Origin: Penelope pileata
Lineage: Eukaryota > Chordata > Aves > Galliformes > Cracidae
DNA: 64,000 nt
Assembly: GCA_013396635.1 (NCBI GenBank)
Contig: WBMW01003830.1
Location: forward strand, 2,020,980 to 2,084,979
Direction: 5' to 3'
A program made the position numbers and the translations under genes. Below, piece after piece: positions 36,521 through 48,641 of the stretch (position 1 is its first letter; every line of letters begins with the position of its first letter). Under the pieces are notes generated by a model. It ran no database searches and was not told the DNA's origin. It worked only from the letters and a program-made list of their open reading frames with translations.

Positions 36521-38365
36521 TGGTTATATATATTTCCACTACAGTTCTGTGTTCTGCAGTGATGCAACACAATGGAGTTCTGTTATTGTCGAAATTTCAA
36601 CCATGGCACCAGTGCCAGCTGTTTCAGTGGAGTTATGAGCCATTCCTCAGTGCATCTCAGGCACTGAGTTCATAAACTGAGAAAGGCAAAGTCTGAGGCA
36701 TAATCTGAGGGGCAAGTTGTGCAGTGACATGTAAATGAGCAAGTTAAATTTAGCTATGTTCTGAAAACCAAGGAAAAATAATCCACTTTCTTTAGCCAAA
36801 GTAAAAATCTTCACAGTTTGGGCAGACATTAATCTAGGGCATTTCATCCTGTATTTACAGCTTTTTGAAACCATCAGGACAGCCTGTGGTTTCAAAAAGA
36901 TTAATCCAGGGATGCCAAGCATACGCTACACAGGCCAGAACATTCCCCTACCATCCTATTTATTGGTGGTTCTTCAGATGTGGAAAGGAAGTGGGTCGAG
37001 GTCTGGATGAATTCTTCTGGTAGCTCTGTCCCTGCTGTGCTCCTATCCAGAGGCTCCACAGATTTTTTTTTTTTTTTTTCCCCCAGTATGTTAAAAAAGG
37101 AAATATTTTGAGTGAACAAAGTTCTAACAACTCCTGAGCATGCAGTGAGGGCACATCTATTTACGTGTTGGAATGTGCATGGAATACCTGCATCTGAATT
37201 GATATGTCCAAATATCATTGTAAGATGTCACCTGTCGCCATTATGTGACACATACCTGTCATGTGATAGATCTCTAAATACATGATAAGGGTTTGAGGAG
37301 GGGTACAATGCTTAGGGAGTTCTAGAAGATGTGATTTGTCCCATCTGGATGACTGGAAGCCTTGGGTAGTTCCTGTGCCAAACAACTGGGCATGTAGGGG
37401 ATGACGGAGGCTGCTGGCTGCTCTTGTTGCCTCTCCAGGAGCTCACCAAGCAATGCTATGGCAACAAAGTGAACTTCTCGGTGGAGTTAATTTTGTGAGG
37501 TAGAGGGCATGTGAATAAAGGAAAATGGTGTTGAGGTGGTTGAGGTGCAGCTTGTCAATGACAAATTGAAATCTGTAACAGACTATTTATTCATCTGAAT
37601 TATGGTCCTCAGCTCCAAATAGGCTTGCCATTTTTTTTTTTTCCCACTTGGAAACAGCTGCCTGTTTTCATGTTAGCTTATGGGAAAATCCAGTATTTAC
37701 TCAATTAGAAGTAGTCCTGATCTGTTCAGATAGCTGCACCCATTCAAAGGGCAGCCCAACAGCCGAGGTGGTAGCAAGGAATTGTGCCAAAGTCTACGAA
37801 GAATTCCAGCTGTGAGCAAATGTGAGAGAGCAGTCCCTTGGTGCCCAAGCACTGCTTCCTCCTAACTATCATTTCTTTCACAGCTGTGGGAATGCTTAAA
37901 AATTATGGACATCTAGGGAGCAGGGAAAAAAAGATCACTGTGACTTTCAAACCTTTGGCTGAAAGCCAGATACGTTGCTGTGGGCAGAGATTCAGCATTG
38001 CAACTGCAGCCATAGGAGAGAGATTCAGAATTTTTTTTTTTTTTTTAAAGTATGTTTAATTCCAAGTTTCTTTCTCAGAACGTTAAGTCTTTGTTGGCAT
38101 GCTGAGTCCCAGCCTGCCCTTTCTCACTCTCCTGGCTCTGACCTGGTCTGTCTCATACATTCCCCTCAGCTGTTATTAATAGAGATCCTTCCATTTATTT
38201 TTCATTCAGCTATTCCCACTCCACTTTCAGTTCTTGAGGAACATGAGACAGCTGAGGTAGAAGCAAGGAAGCTGGGGTGGGTAGAGGGGTTAGATCGCTG
38301 TCTCCAGGAGGTAGTTCCCTGGCAAGTTTTAATCCTAATGTTGTTCCTCATCATTGAGGAGACTT
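36521..38365. other. Non-coding sequence, no gene seen
   Basis: No convincing exon, RNA or repeat. T runs near 37063-37079 (17 T), 37631 and 38031-38046 (16 T) stand out and contribute to the window's T-over-A strand bias. Confidence 0.5.
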
Positions 38366-38424
38366 AGAATCATAAAATCATTAAGGTTGGAAAAGACCTC
38401 TAAGATCATGTAGTCCAACTGTCC
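38366..38424 (-). mobile_element. CR1 3' tail fused to a U6 snRNA copy
   Basis: Read on the minus strand, this 59-base piece is a CR1 3' end: GTTGGACTACATGATCTTAG, then AGGTCTTTTCCAACC, then ATTTTATGATTCT (family form GGACTCGATGATCTTAAAGG, TCCCTTCCAACC, ATTCTATGATTCT). On that strand it starts immediately after the terminal T run of the neighbouring U6 sequence. Its own 5' truncation point therefore coincides with the U6 3' end, with only a few bases of possible junction sequence. See the U6 entry for the joint interpretation. Confidence 0.9.
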
Positions 38425-38532
38425 AAAAAACATGGAACACTTCTCAAACGTGCATGTCATCTTTGTGCAGGGGGCATGCTAATCTTCTCTGTCTTGTTCC
38501 AATTTTAGTATATGTGCTGCTGAAGCGAGCAC
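38425..38532 (-). pseudogene. U6 snRNA retro-copy, full length, in a U6-CR1 chimera
   Basis: The minus strand carries a full-length copy of U6, the spliceosomal small nuclear RNA that forms the catalytic core with U2. It starts at the exact mature 5' end (GTGCTCGCTTC), continues through GCAGCACATATACTAAAATT, keeps the ACAGAGA box (38486-38492) and GATTAGCATG, and ends in TTCCATGTTTTTT. By eye it differs from the vertebrate sequence at roughly a dozen of 107 positions, including changes in the 3' half. The upstream flank shows no TATA box at about -30, so it lacks the external RNA polymerase III promoter and is very probably inactive. It runs directly into a same-strand CR1 tail, the structure expected when a LINE reverse transcriptase switches template from its own RNA to U6. 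Confidence 0.9.
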
Positions 38533-41500
38533 TGGCTATCCACGGTTCCTGTGCTGGGCTGCTCACGTTGTAATGCAGATCATCTTTGCCAATTCAGGAT
38601 TGCCACACCTATGGGAATGGAAAGTTTTGTTAGTCTCGCCAGCTACCCTGAAAATATCTGAGTATGAAAGAGACATTAGGGTGGAAGAATCTACTTATTT
38701 CTCAGTGAATATAAGCATTCATCCACATGTATTTTAAATAGCTTTTGAGAAGATCCAGGGACTTTCTGCCATTCATAATTTAAGGAGGAATTGGGATTTG
38801 GTGCTTTTTGGGCAGAAATGTTAACTGCCTCGTTAGTTTCTGCAGTGGTGATGGCCTGTGGGCATGAAAAGACAGAGCCGTTGTCCATCCTGACAGCAGG
38901 CAGCATGCTTAGCACTGGCCTGTAACTTACCTATAAAGAGATTTGCGTCTCTTAGAAGGAGCACTCCTTTCTGGGTCAGTGGAGTACAACAATCAACACA
39001 ACTCTTAAAACTGAGATATATTTCCTTACAAAAATAGACATATGTTTAATACATAATTGTGGGAGGGATGAAAGGAACTGACTCTAAGGGATTTTGACTG
39101 AAATTTGACGTAACGACAGAAAGTTTGGAGGTAAACACTGTAAAAGAATTTTGAGAGACTGGGAAGGAAGAAGTCCTCATTCAGTGAAGCCGTAGGCATC
39201 CATAGTGATTTATGCTGAGTTCCATACTGTAGCATCATATTGTGAAAGCAGAATCCACTTAGACGCAATGAGGTGTGTAAATGGAGTAAAGCTGCTGGAA
39301 TATGAGACCAGAGTAGATGTAATCTGAAGCCAGCAGAGAGATGGTAAGTCTTTTAACTGTTACCCTAGAGAGAATTTTGCTTTTACTAAGACAAATAGAT
39401 TTTTTTATTGTGCCATACTGATTTGCTAATATTGTAGGAATTCAGCCTTTGAGGTTCTTTTATGTCATGAACATGCAAGTAGTGTGTTCATGTTGTAATG
39501 AAGGGTTTTAATAAAGTTGGTTAGGAAATACGCATGTCTCTCTGCCAGTAGCACCAATCCAACTGGAGAGCCTGCAGAGACAAGAAACAGTTGTGGCTTC
39601 TAGTGAGGGTTGATGAGAGGTGGAGGAAGCATCTGAAAATGGGAGAGGAGTTGAAGTTGGGAAAAATATAGGTTCCACATTGAATCATTATCCTTCTGTT
39701 CTGTTGTTTTCCCATAGCGTTGCATTTTGTGTAAGCCCAAAATTCAACCCTGGCTGCTCACAGTAGGAGAGACCTAGCAGGAACTGAAGATAGCCTTACC
39801 CAACTGCTTACATTAGCCTGCATATATGCTGTATAATAACAGAACAGCTGTAAACGCCTGTTGTCTTTTCCACATGTGCTTTTTTGAAATCATTGTTAGA
39901 TATCAGGAAATAGGGCTGAGACCATGAGGTTGAGTGGTGGGACATTTAATTGTTCTCTTTAAGTGGTGATATGTTGAGTTTGGGGCAGGGATTAAGGTTG
40001 GTGGGTGTTCTGTCCCTTCTGTCCAGCACATCATAGCTGCTCCTTTCGTTGGTAGCTCTGTCTCCATCCCATACCCCTAGCTGTGGGGAATGTCTAGGAT
40101 CGCCAGTCCTAGTCAACTGGTAGTTTTGTTGAAAACTACAACTTCACAGACATCTGGTTTATCACAGAAATCAAGCTTTTTGCAGTTTTAATAAAATAAG
40201 TTGATCCAGACAAGTGACAAGGAAGGAGTCCTGGCTATAAGGCTGGGCAGGTGTTCAGCTGGGCATACAGCATACGATACTATGACAACATGTAGGTTCA
40301 CAGAGCAAGGTAACGTGTTGGAAGGGTATTAATGCAATGAAGTCTCTTATTTTGCAGCCCAAATGGTGCTGTCTTTACTGCTTTTATCACATACAAATTC
40401 CTTCCTAATTAGCTATTCCCTGTCATCTCTTATTGTTGCCAGGATTCATTTTTCCATAACGTATACATTGTTTTCACGTAAGACATTGTTTTTAATGGGC
40501 TATATCTCTAGTGGTTATTTTTGTCTTTGTAGCAAGTCTAGGATTCTTTTGTTCCATTTCTGTCACTGCAGTTTGCAGCACTTCAACTATCTTCACATGC
40601 TATTGCACTTCCCTACTTACTGATCTTTATAAAGAAGTTAAACTGAAAAATTAAATAAAACATTACAAGATGTGTTCTCTAGGGAGGGAGAAATGTCTTA
40701 TGCGTCTAAAAGAAGCAGACCTTAATGCAAACAAAAATGTAGATACAACACCAGAAGCACAGCTGTGACTAAAGCCTCATACTGTGTGTCTTGTCATGAG
40801 AGATCTAACACATACTGAAGAGCTGACAGTCTGAGGCTGTTTCAAAAATTTAATTTGATTTTGGAGCTGCTAGTACCAAAGATGCAACTATGTGATACAA
40901 GTACTCTTCTGATATAAACCGATATAAATTCATTTTGATGTTTCAAATTTATCAAAAACCCAACAAACAAACAAAAAACCACCCCCAGCCCCTCAAGGCT
41001 TTAAACAGCAAGCTTTATTTTGACTCAGATATGGCCTGCTTATATCATTGCAATTTTATGTTGGATTAGGTATCTTTTCTCCAGCAGCTGGCATAAAGCT
41101 GATGTAAACTCTGTTGTGTGTTCTCACTGATTTTGACAGAAATGTGGTTGTGTCCCTGCCTGATCTAGCTCATTCATGCCTTATTCAGTGATTTTATGGC
41201 TTACAGGGTCAGTATTAATCATTGTGGAACCTCTGCCACGTTAAGCAAGACAGAAATAGGAAGTTGTCATCTTCTCCATTTCATATATGGAGAGCTACAG
41301 CAAGGGGAACAAAGATGTGTTGCAACTGAGAGCAGAACTGGTGTGCCCTGTCAGACCTTCCTGCTCTTTGCTTGCTCCTAAACGTTGCTTCTCAAGCTCA
41401 GCATGCCTTTTCAAGGAGTCCTTCTGACAGTTTGAAGTCCCTCTGACAATGTTTGTTTTCCAGGCAATTTGAGTTACAGCTGTAAGGAATTCAGGAGCCA

Positions 41501-41878
41501 TGGGATATGGTACACAAATGAGCTTTGGGCATGTTGCCCCTCCTGCTTTTTTCCTCTGCTTATTTTACAGTCTGATCATAGCAACCCAGTTCATTTTGTC
41601 TGGAATGCATTGCTATTTGCAACCCACTGTTTCTTCTGAAATTCAACACATTTTCCATCTTTCTATCAATTAGTCCTCTTCCTATCACTTACGTTTTTGA
41701 TGGATGAGGGGTCTGGCTCAGGCTAGCAAGGACATGGATTATTCCTCTTTTAGCCTGCTTGTAAAATTATAGGTTATGATAACATTAAGGTTTATAGTGA
41801 GCTGGGAATTTTGTAGTGAGTAGGAATGTAAGCTTAATCCTGGTGTTCAAAGGAACTATCAACCCGTGATTCTCCTTT
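38533..41878. other. Non-coding sequence, no gene seen
   Basis: No gene, RNA or clear repeat family recognised. A low-complexity AAAC-rich tract followed by a C-rich patch lies at about 40954-40993. Reading frames are short in all frames. Confidence 0.5.
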
Positions 41879-42202
41879 ATGGTAGAGTTAGCACAGGGTC
41901 AAGAACGGTTTAGTGCCCGTATAGGAAACTCACTGTTATGTGCACAGATCGGTACAGCAGAATCAGGGAGCCCAGCTATGATGACAAGTGTTGTGCTGGG
42001 TCCTGCAGGCCAAGCATTGATTGTAGCTCTGTTTGGTGCGGCCCTGGAGTGGGCCAAACACCAGCAACATCTCCCAGGATTCCCAGACTGGGCATTGGCC
42101 ACTGGCCTTGGGGAAGTTGGTATGGGGGAAGAGCTGGAGAGAATTCTGAGGAAAACCTTGGTGCTTCAAAATATAGCAGGAAGGACTCAAGGCCTAATTT
42201 AG
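41879..42202 (+). other. Unrecognised 107-codon open frame, doubtful
   Basis: An ATG-led frame of 107 codons begins with MVELAQGQERFSARIGNSLL and contains an alanine/leucine-rich central stretch (GPAGQALIVALFGAALEWA, about residues 42-60). I recognise no domain. The region is GC-richer than its flanks and other frames on both strands are open over the same interval, which argues that composition rather than coding keeps stops away. No splice sites or polyadenylation context were convincing. It could also be part of an old retroelement I do not recognise. Confidence 0.15.
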
Positions 42203-44200
42203 GTGGAATAGCAGATAAGGAGACTCTATTTCATGTGTTACCATCTCCAAGGGATTGGTTGCAGAGATGATCTCACCTCCCTGGTCAGACCCAGTCAGGA
42301 TTGTAGCAGAACTCATTTGACTCCTTCCCAGCAGGACACAAAAGACGTGGACAGCCATCAGGACCAGATTCTCCCTGGGCAAGGCGGCCCTTGCTTCCCA
42401 GGGCTAGCCAGCCAGCTGTGACACAGAGGCAGTCCTCTGCGCAAAAGTAGGTTTTTGGCAAAGTTACAGGCATCTGAAAGGAGTCTCACAATGGATAATA
42501 CTGGGCAGCCATAAGGCAGCTATGTTCCCAGCCCAACAATAATCCAAATGCTGCCTTTAATGAACAGAGTTGAACACAGGAAAGTTGGGCAACATCAGTT
42601 TTAACCCCATCCCTCTTGCTCATTGTGTTTCCGTCATACGGTTGCTTAGACTTGATGCTCTGATCCAAGAGCAATCTTGTTCCCCCCTTGTTTTGTGACA
42701 GCACTGAAGGCAGTGCTGACAGTTTTAGCAATGGCAGCTGTGGCTGAGCAGTGGCTTCTGCAGCAGGTCCTTGCCCACAAGCAGTGCATAGGCAGTGCAA
42801 ACACCATGGTGCTTGTGTTTTGCACTGTCAGCCACTGTACAACATGAAGATAGGAAGTCTGAACCATTCTCTGCTTATGTACTGCTCACTGTTGCTCTAG
42901 TTAGCATATCATAAAGGATCTAAGCAGACAAGATGATGACTGTAGGAAGTTTTCTCACACTGCTTGGCTGCCGCAGCACATTCAGAGCTCCTAAAAATAG
43001 CCAACTGTGGCTCAGAGCCATGAATGACAGGGCTGAAGATGCAGCTATCCTGGTGCTGAACTAAGAAAGCTCACTGTGTACAGATACTGAAGGAATGAGG
43101 GAGAAACAGCAAAGCAAAGAATCTAGATGAAAAGGGTGGACAAACATCCTTTTGGGTAGCTGTAGGGAGCAGTTGTCCCCACTCTGAAAGGAAGTTTGAC
43201 GTTTGTCGTGGTGCAGTCACACCTGTAGACCAGTCTACACTAGTGGAATGACCAAGATGCTGACAGTCCTTATCAGTGAGGCTGACGGTGCCAAAGGTTT
43301 AGCAGTTATGTTTTGATGGATCAAAGCAGTTCAGAGCACAGAGACTGCAAATGTCTCCTGCTTTCCTTCTCATGCCCCACTGGAAAAGAAGCTGTCTCAC
43401 CCTTTAACAGTGTCAGCTGCTGGGTCTTTCCTGAACAAAGGAGAGCTCATAGATGTTGGTCCAGACACTACTGAGAGAAAACCAGAGAAAAGCAAAATTC
43501 CTTTTTTCTTTTTTTTTTTTTTTTTGACTTACCAACGTTTTTTCCTAGGAAAATTATGATCTTGGGGGAGAAAATCTGAGAAAATATATTGGAGATCCCC
43601 AAAACAGTTTGCTGACTTCTAAACCAAATGTTTTTTCATTTAGCTTTGTACTTACTGTTTTTTGTTTAAGCTTATATTTTGCTGTAGATCAACTTTCAGA
43701 TGAGAAATGCGTATCAGCAAAACAAATTCATACAAAATTTCGTATTGTACATGGCTTTAATTGTGGTTAAACTCATTTGCACTGAATTTAAAAATCAGTT
43801 CCAGTCTCCTTAAATACTCCTCTTTAAATACTTTTTTTTTTTTTTNTCTTTTTAAATTTTTTTTTTTTTTTTTTTTTTTGTCTGAAGCTGACTGCATGTT
43901 GCAATACTCCTTAGTGGTCAAGGGTGAAAACAGCTGTGGTCTCTAGTCCAACTCTGTCAATAGTTAGGTACCAGTTATCCGTCTTCACAAGGAATTTTTG
44001 CTTAGAGTGGACTATGGGATAAGTTGTGGTGGTGCATCTGCAGCTTTGTTAATCTAAGCTGTAGACATGCTAGAGCACTTCTTTAGTCGGTGCTGGTATC
44101 CCTCCATCGTCCCTGGGAATGCTCCTGGCGTAAACGTAGCTCTGGAGCTCACATAATGGGCCTAAAGCTCTCAGCTGTGGTTTATATATAGGAAAGAAAT
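42203..44200. other. Non-coding sequence with T-rich tracts
   Basis: No gene recognised. Two T-rich low-complexity tracts lie at about 43501-43525 and 43831-43879; the second contains the single N at 43846, so tract length is unreliable there. Confidence 0.5.
43831..43879. repeat. T-rich low-complexity tract with an N
   Basis: Two T runs flank TCTTTTTAAA, with a single N at 43846. Such a tract could be a reverse-oriented poly(A) of a retrocopy, but no retrocopy body is recognisable next to it. Length is uncertain because of the N. Confidence 0.85.
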
Positions 44201-44222
44201 GGGGCCGGATCCTCAGCTAAGG
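44201..44222. repeat. Small ancient amniote repeat fragment
   Basis: GGGGCCGGATCCTCAGCTAA matches the terminal motif of an old amniote repeat family (commonly GGGGCCAGATCCTCAGCTGG). Only this short end is clear; the preceding bases from about 44112 (GCGTAAACGTAGCTCTGGAG) may be a worn part of the same copy, since the family carries a similar GTGTAAATC...AGCTCC segment. Confidence 0.4.
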
Positions 44223-46944
44223 ATATATTAGGCATTGTGGGCATCGTAAGAGATGATTGGCTTCTGCCTACTGAGATTTTGGCCCCCTATCATGACTGTA
44301 TTTATTTCCCCTGCTGCACCTTGAAATAGAGGCAGCTTTTATTTGACTGAATCAGCCTGTATTCTAGTTGGGACAATTACTATTGTAATTGTCTGCTCTG
44401 AAGAGAGGGTGTTTTCCTTCTGTCAGCTTGGGTAGAGAGAAAGGGAAGACAGAAAGTTAACTGTTGAATCACTGCTCTGAGGAAGAACCATCCGAACAGA
44501 AGGGATCCTGTCCTAAACTCAGGGCTAAAGAGGTGCAGATCACAGGCAAGCAGCAATGCAACCCTTATATTTGATTTAGGATGGGAAACTGCACTGTTTC
44601 CTCACGCTTTTATTTGAAAGAGAAAAAATCTGTCTCAGTCTCCTCCCCAGTGGAGGGAGGTGAAGATACAAACACTGAAGGTATTATTAGATTAGCACCT
44701 TGGTGCTCCAGTCTGGCTGTAGCCTGGATTTCAGCTTTGAGGACAGTGAGTTGTCAAGACAGACACAAGGTACTTGAATGAGCTTAGCAAGATGATCAGG
44801 ACTCTGTTTACCAGTGTGGCTTGCTTAGAGCAATGCTCAAAACATCCAGGGAAACAGGAAGAGATTGTAATTAAAGGCAGCTTTGAAATTCAGTATGTGG
44901 TTGATTTGCATTTTACCATTTATTCCTCTCTTTTCCCTTGCCTCTGTAGAAGCCTGAGGTGGTTTTCATGGTGAGGCTGGCATCACTTGTGTTGCATTAT
45001 GTATGCCTGAGAGACTGTGGAGTGGCAATTTTGTAATGGGGATGAGAGTCAGAGCTCGCTTCAGGGAGAAAAAGAGCCTTTCTCTTAACTGCTGCCCCAG
45101 GCTTTCATCTTCTTGATGGCACACATGGGGCAAGGTTGTGAATCCTGGTTACTGGCAGAGCTGGAGTGTACAGCGAGGTGCTGCGTTGTGCTGGAGGCTT
45201 CTTGTTGGGTGTTTGTGGCTTTGGAGCTGCAGTATGATGATGCCCACACAGAACTTATGCTACTTACCTTATGTTGCACATGCAGTCTTTTCGTTTAACT
45301 CATATCCCTGTCCTTGTCCTTGTTTTCATTATCCTGTTTGGGACAGAGCGCAGAGAGATCTGTGCTAAACTTTTTTTGCTAGGAATTGCACCTGCACTGA
45401 GGATATAAGCAAAGGTTCTCCTGTCATAATGCTTGCAGGTTTGCAGTGATTTATAATGCCCTCTTTTAGCTCAGGTGTCACTAAAACCATGCTTTGTACT
45501 CAGTTCCACCAATAAAAGTGTATGACTGAATCAGTTTGCTCTGTTGGTATCTTTTAACTACAGACCTCATACTTAATGCTATAGATATATTTTTGTCCTC
45601 ATTTTATTTTAGATACCTACATGATTACATTTATTTCACTTCCAAAGTGAATTAAGCAAAATGTAACAAGTCCATGGGGCTTCCTATGGATCTGCACTCT
45701 GACAGTAGTGCAAAGTCTCCTGGGCTGGCAAGCAAGCCCCTTGAGATCAGTAGCTCTGTGCTCCTCAAGCTCATGTCAAAGCAGCAGCAGATTTTTAAGA
45801 GAGAGTCATCGTGTCCCCAGTGCTTAGAGCATGTCTCTATGGAAGGACGTTTGTCTCTGCAGGATACTCAAGGTCATCTCAAACTGTCCTCCTATCTATA
45901 TATAATTTTTTTTTGTTGCAAACGTATGGCATCTTTCTCCACTGTTCTGGCCTGCCATCAGTTGTGGAGTGCCACACTAAGTGTATTACTGCTGTAATGA
46001 CCTTTACTGTAAGAAGACAGGCAAACTATTGAGCTGCTAGTCCCCCACCCTTCTGAGCACGTTCCTCTCAAATTCCATAGGAGCAATCACACGGGGACAC
46101 AGGTTACTGCACTTCAGAGAAAGATGATTTTTGCCCTCAAAAATCCCAGCAGCACATGGAGATGGAGTAGCTCAAGGATAGCTGTACATTGCTGCTGCGA
46201 TGTGGGCTAAACTGCTGTATGCGGAGATCCTGAGTGCGAGGGGAGAGCAAGGATTCTTGAGCATGTTTACAGGGGAGCCTGATGCAAAAACTTGGCTTTG
46301 GACCATTCAGAATGGATCCACCGGTTTTGAGATTTAGATTTACAAGTGTCATAAAGACAGATTGCTTGATCAGATGGAAGAAATGCTTAGGCTTGAATTC
46401 ATGCATCTCATTGTGTGAGTGTTTTCCCTTAAAAATCCTAATTCTGAATACTATGACTATGTAAAACTCATAGCTTTAATTACTAAAAAATGAGTTGTTT
46501 TTTTTTTTTTTTAAACTGCTAGTGGATTTAAAATAAAGCTACCAAGTAGGATCTGTAAAGGCTCAGAAAGTAAAGATGAATAATAATGAAAAAGTCCTGT
46601 TGGTTGGAAGCCAGTCTTGATTTGGTCAGCTTATCTGAAATCTGTGAATGCCTGTGGTGGCAATGATTCAGAAGCCACGTTCTGTGTGAGTTGGTTGACA
46701 AAAAATAAGTCACAGTTATTTTCAAAGCGTGTCATTTAAGCATGAATTAAGATTTAAAAAAAAAAAAATGCCTCCTGAAAACTTTCAGCGGACTTCACAC
46801 TGTATTGTAATCTTCTGTATCAAGTGGTCGTTCAATGCCTTGCTCTTCAGCTCGTAAGCAGAATAGGGAAATCAAGACATACTAGAGAAATAGTGTCTGT
46901 TGCTTCTCCCCCTCACTCCTTAAAATAGAGGAGAAAGGAAAGGG
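44223..46944. other. Non-coding sequence, no gene seen
   Basis: Short open frames only, none recognised. A 14-base T run lies at about 46499-46512 and an A run at about 46757-46768. Confidence 0.5.
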
Positions 46945-47034
46945 GAGCCAAATCCTGTAATCTTTATGCAGGGAAATTCCCATCAGCTTCAGTGGGAGAC
47001 TTGGCTCAGCGAGAAGTACAGGTCTCAGGCCAAA
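46945..47034 (+). repeat. Ancient amniote interspersed repeat
   Basis: GAGCCAAATCCTGTAATCTT, then AATTCCCATCAGCTTCAGTG, GGAGACTTGGCTCAGCGAG and finally CTCAGGCCAAAG follow the order of a widespread amniote repeat (CAAATCCTGCA, ACTCCCATTGACTTCAATGG, GAGTTTTGCCTGAGTAAGGA, CAGGCC). The central CCCATCAGCTTCAGTGGG retains the family's near-palindrome. Class assignment needs a repeat library. Confidence 0.55.
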
Positions 47035-48556
47035 GTTTGCAATAATTTTCATTTATTTATTTTAAGGAAGTTAATATCACATGTTTACAGACTACAGTCC
47101 TAGGGTTTTGCAAAGGTGGCCAGTGGGGCACTGACACACCTGTGACTCAGTAGACTTTTGGCAAATTCCTGCAAATTCCAGCTTTCATGGTTTGTAAATC
47201 CTTACTTCATTGGAATGCATTTGCTTGAACGTGACTTCAGAAACAGCCAGTATGGCTTGAATATACCCATAGTGCAGGCTTAAACTGTGCAGCCCTTAAA
47301 ACTTGTTCTTCTGTGGGACAGATAAGCATGAAGAGTCTTAGTGTTCTGCAAATGAGTCAGCCTTAACTCATCAGTGAATGCCTTGATTTAATGAAGCCAT
47401 AGTATGTTAACGTTAACAATGCAAAAAGGCAGTAAACTTGCAGGCAGCCATGCTAACTAGCTACAAGCATTTAAAAGCCCAGGCATGAGCTCCCACTTGG
47501 CTATCCAGCCTTAATTAATGATGACAAGTATGTTGGAAAAATAATTATTTTGCTTGCTTTTAAAGACAATTACTTGCTCAAGGCAAGTGAAGGGGTGGGA
47601 TTTATGTGGCTGTAATAAGCATATGGAGATGGCATCTTCCCAGAAGAATATTGTAGCCACAGGATCTTTTTAATTGACCTCAGATTCCTTTGTTCTGTAG
47701 ATACAATTTATGTATGTGGTCACAGACTAAAATGACCCTCCTTGTATTAGGGCAGGCTGCATTTTAAGCTTCTGAAAGGAGAAAAGGCAGCTTTTATCAG
47801 CCTGATCAGCAACAGACAGAAATTTCTCCCTGATCACATTGTGGCTGGGCAGGCAAGGAGAAATCTTTTTTTAAATGGGCACCCTGAGAGCATGCTTTTT
47901 CTGTCTGATAAAATAGAAGCAAGTGATACGGCAGCAGGCTGGGCTGTCATGTGGTATCCCTACCATGTCAGGGCTCACAGAGCATGGCAGCTTTTGCCTG
48001 GCATGGGCCATGCTGTCCTCTGACAGGCAGCATGCTGGGCTACAGAGCCCTGTCCCCTTTCAGCCCTCGACCTGGTCTTGGAGACCAAGGAGGAAGCTAC
48101 CCCTCCATCACCTGCCACCAGTGTGCTGGAGGGCATCTGCTGCACCCTCAGCTCCTCCTCCTGCCCCACCAGTCACTGGCATCCCTTGTATTTAAGGACT
48201 ATGGGAGCCATGCGGCCTTATCACTTAACCTGTGTCGAGAGTTGTAACAGTAATGTAGAGTCTTGCTGCTTTGTTCTCTGTTTCATGCTAACTTTGCCCA
48301 GGTTGGAAATAACAGCAGAAAGTCCCCCAAGACTGTAACTCAGAGGAAAATTCCAACATGTGGCCACAACTAACTGCTTTGATGGAAAGCAGCAGGTTTT
48401 GTGCCTGTTGCCTGTCACTCCACTGTACCTCTAAGATGGTGGAATTCTCGTGGGCCACAGAAGAGAGAAAGGGAACCAAAAAACCTATATGCTGGTCACT
48501 TACATACACTCAGAAGAATCTCCCTCTATTTTATTCCCTTTTTATCTTGTGATTAT

Positions 48557-48641
48557 AGAGAAATCACTATCCCTTTCTCTGGTTCCCATTTTGCAAGATG
48601 AGAGAGATGATGCTGATTTTCTTAGTAAAGCATTTTGAAAC
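48557..48641 (+). repeat. MIR/CORE-type SINE fragment
   Basis: AAATCACTATCCCTTTCTCT, then GGTTCCCATTTTGCAAGATG, GATGATGCTGATTTTCTTAG and TAAAGCATTTTGAAAC follow the MIR-type order in amniotes (AAGTCACTTAACCTCTCTG, TCAGTTTCCCCATCTGTAAAATG, GATAATGCT..., AAAGCACTTTGAGA). Orientation is the sense of the SINE. Age is great, given divergence. Confidence 0.65.

Noticed and set aside
38425..38532. Functional U6 snRNA gene
   Set aside because: Roughly a dozen differences from the conserved vertebrate sequence, no TATA box at about -30, and fusion to a CR1 tail all point to a retro-copy.
47923..48247. Overlapping + strand open frames of 90 and 98 codons
   Set aside because: Two frames are open over the same GC-richer stretch and neither shows a known domain; proline/serine bias fits composition.
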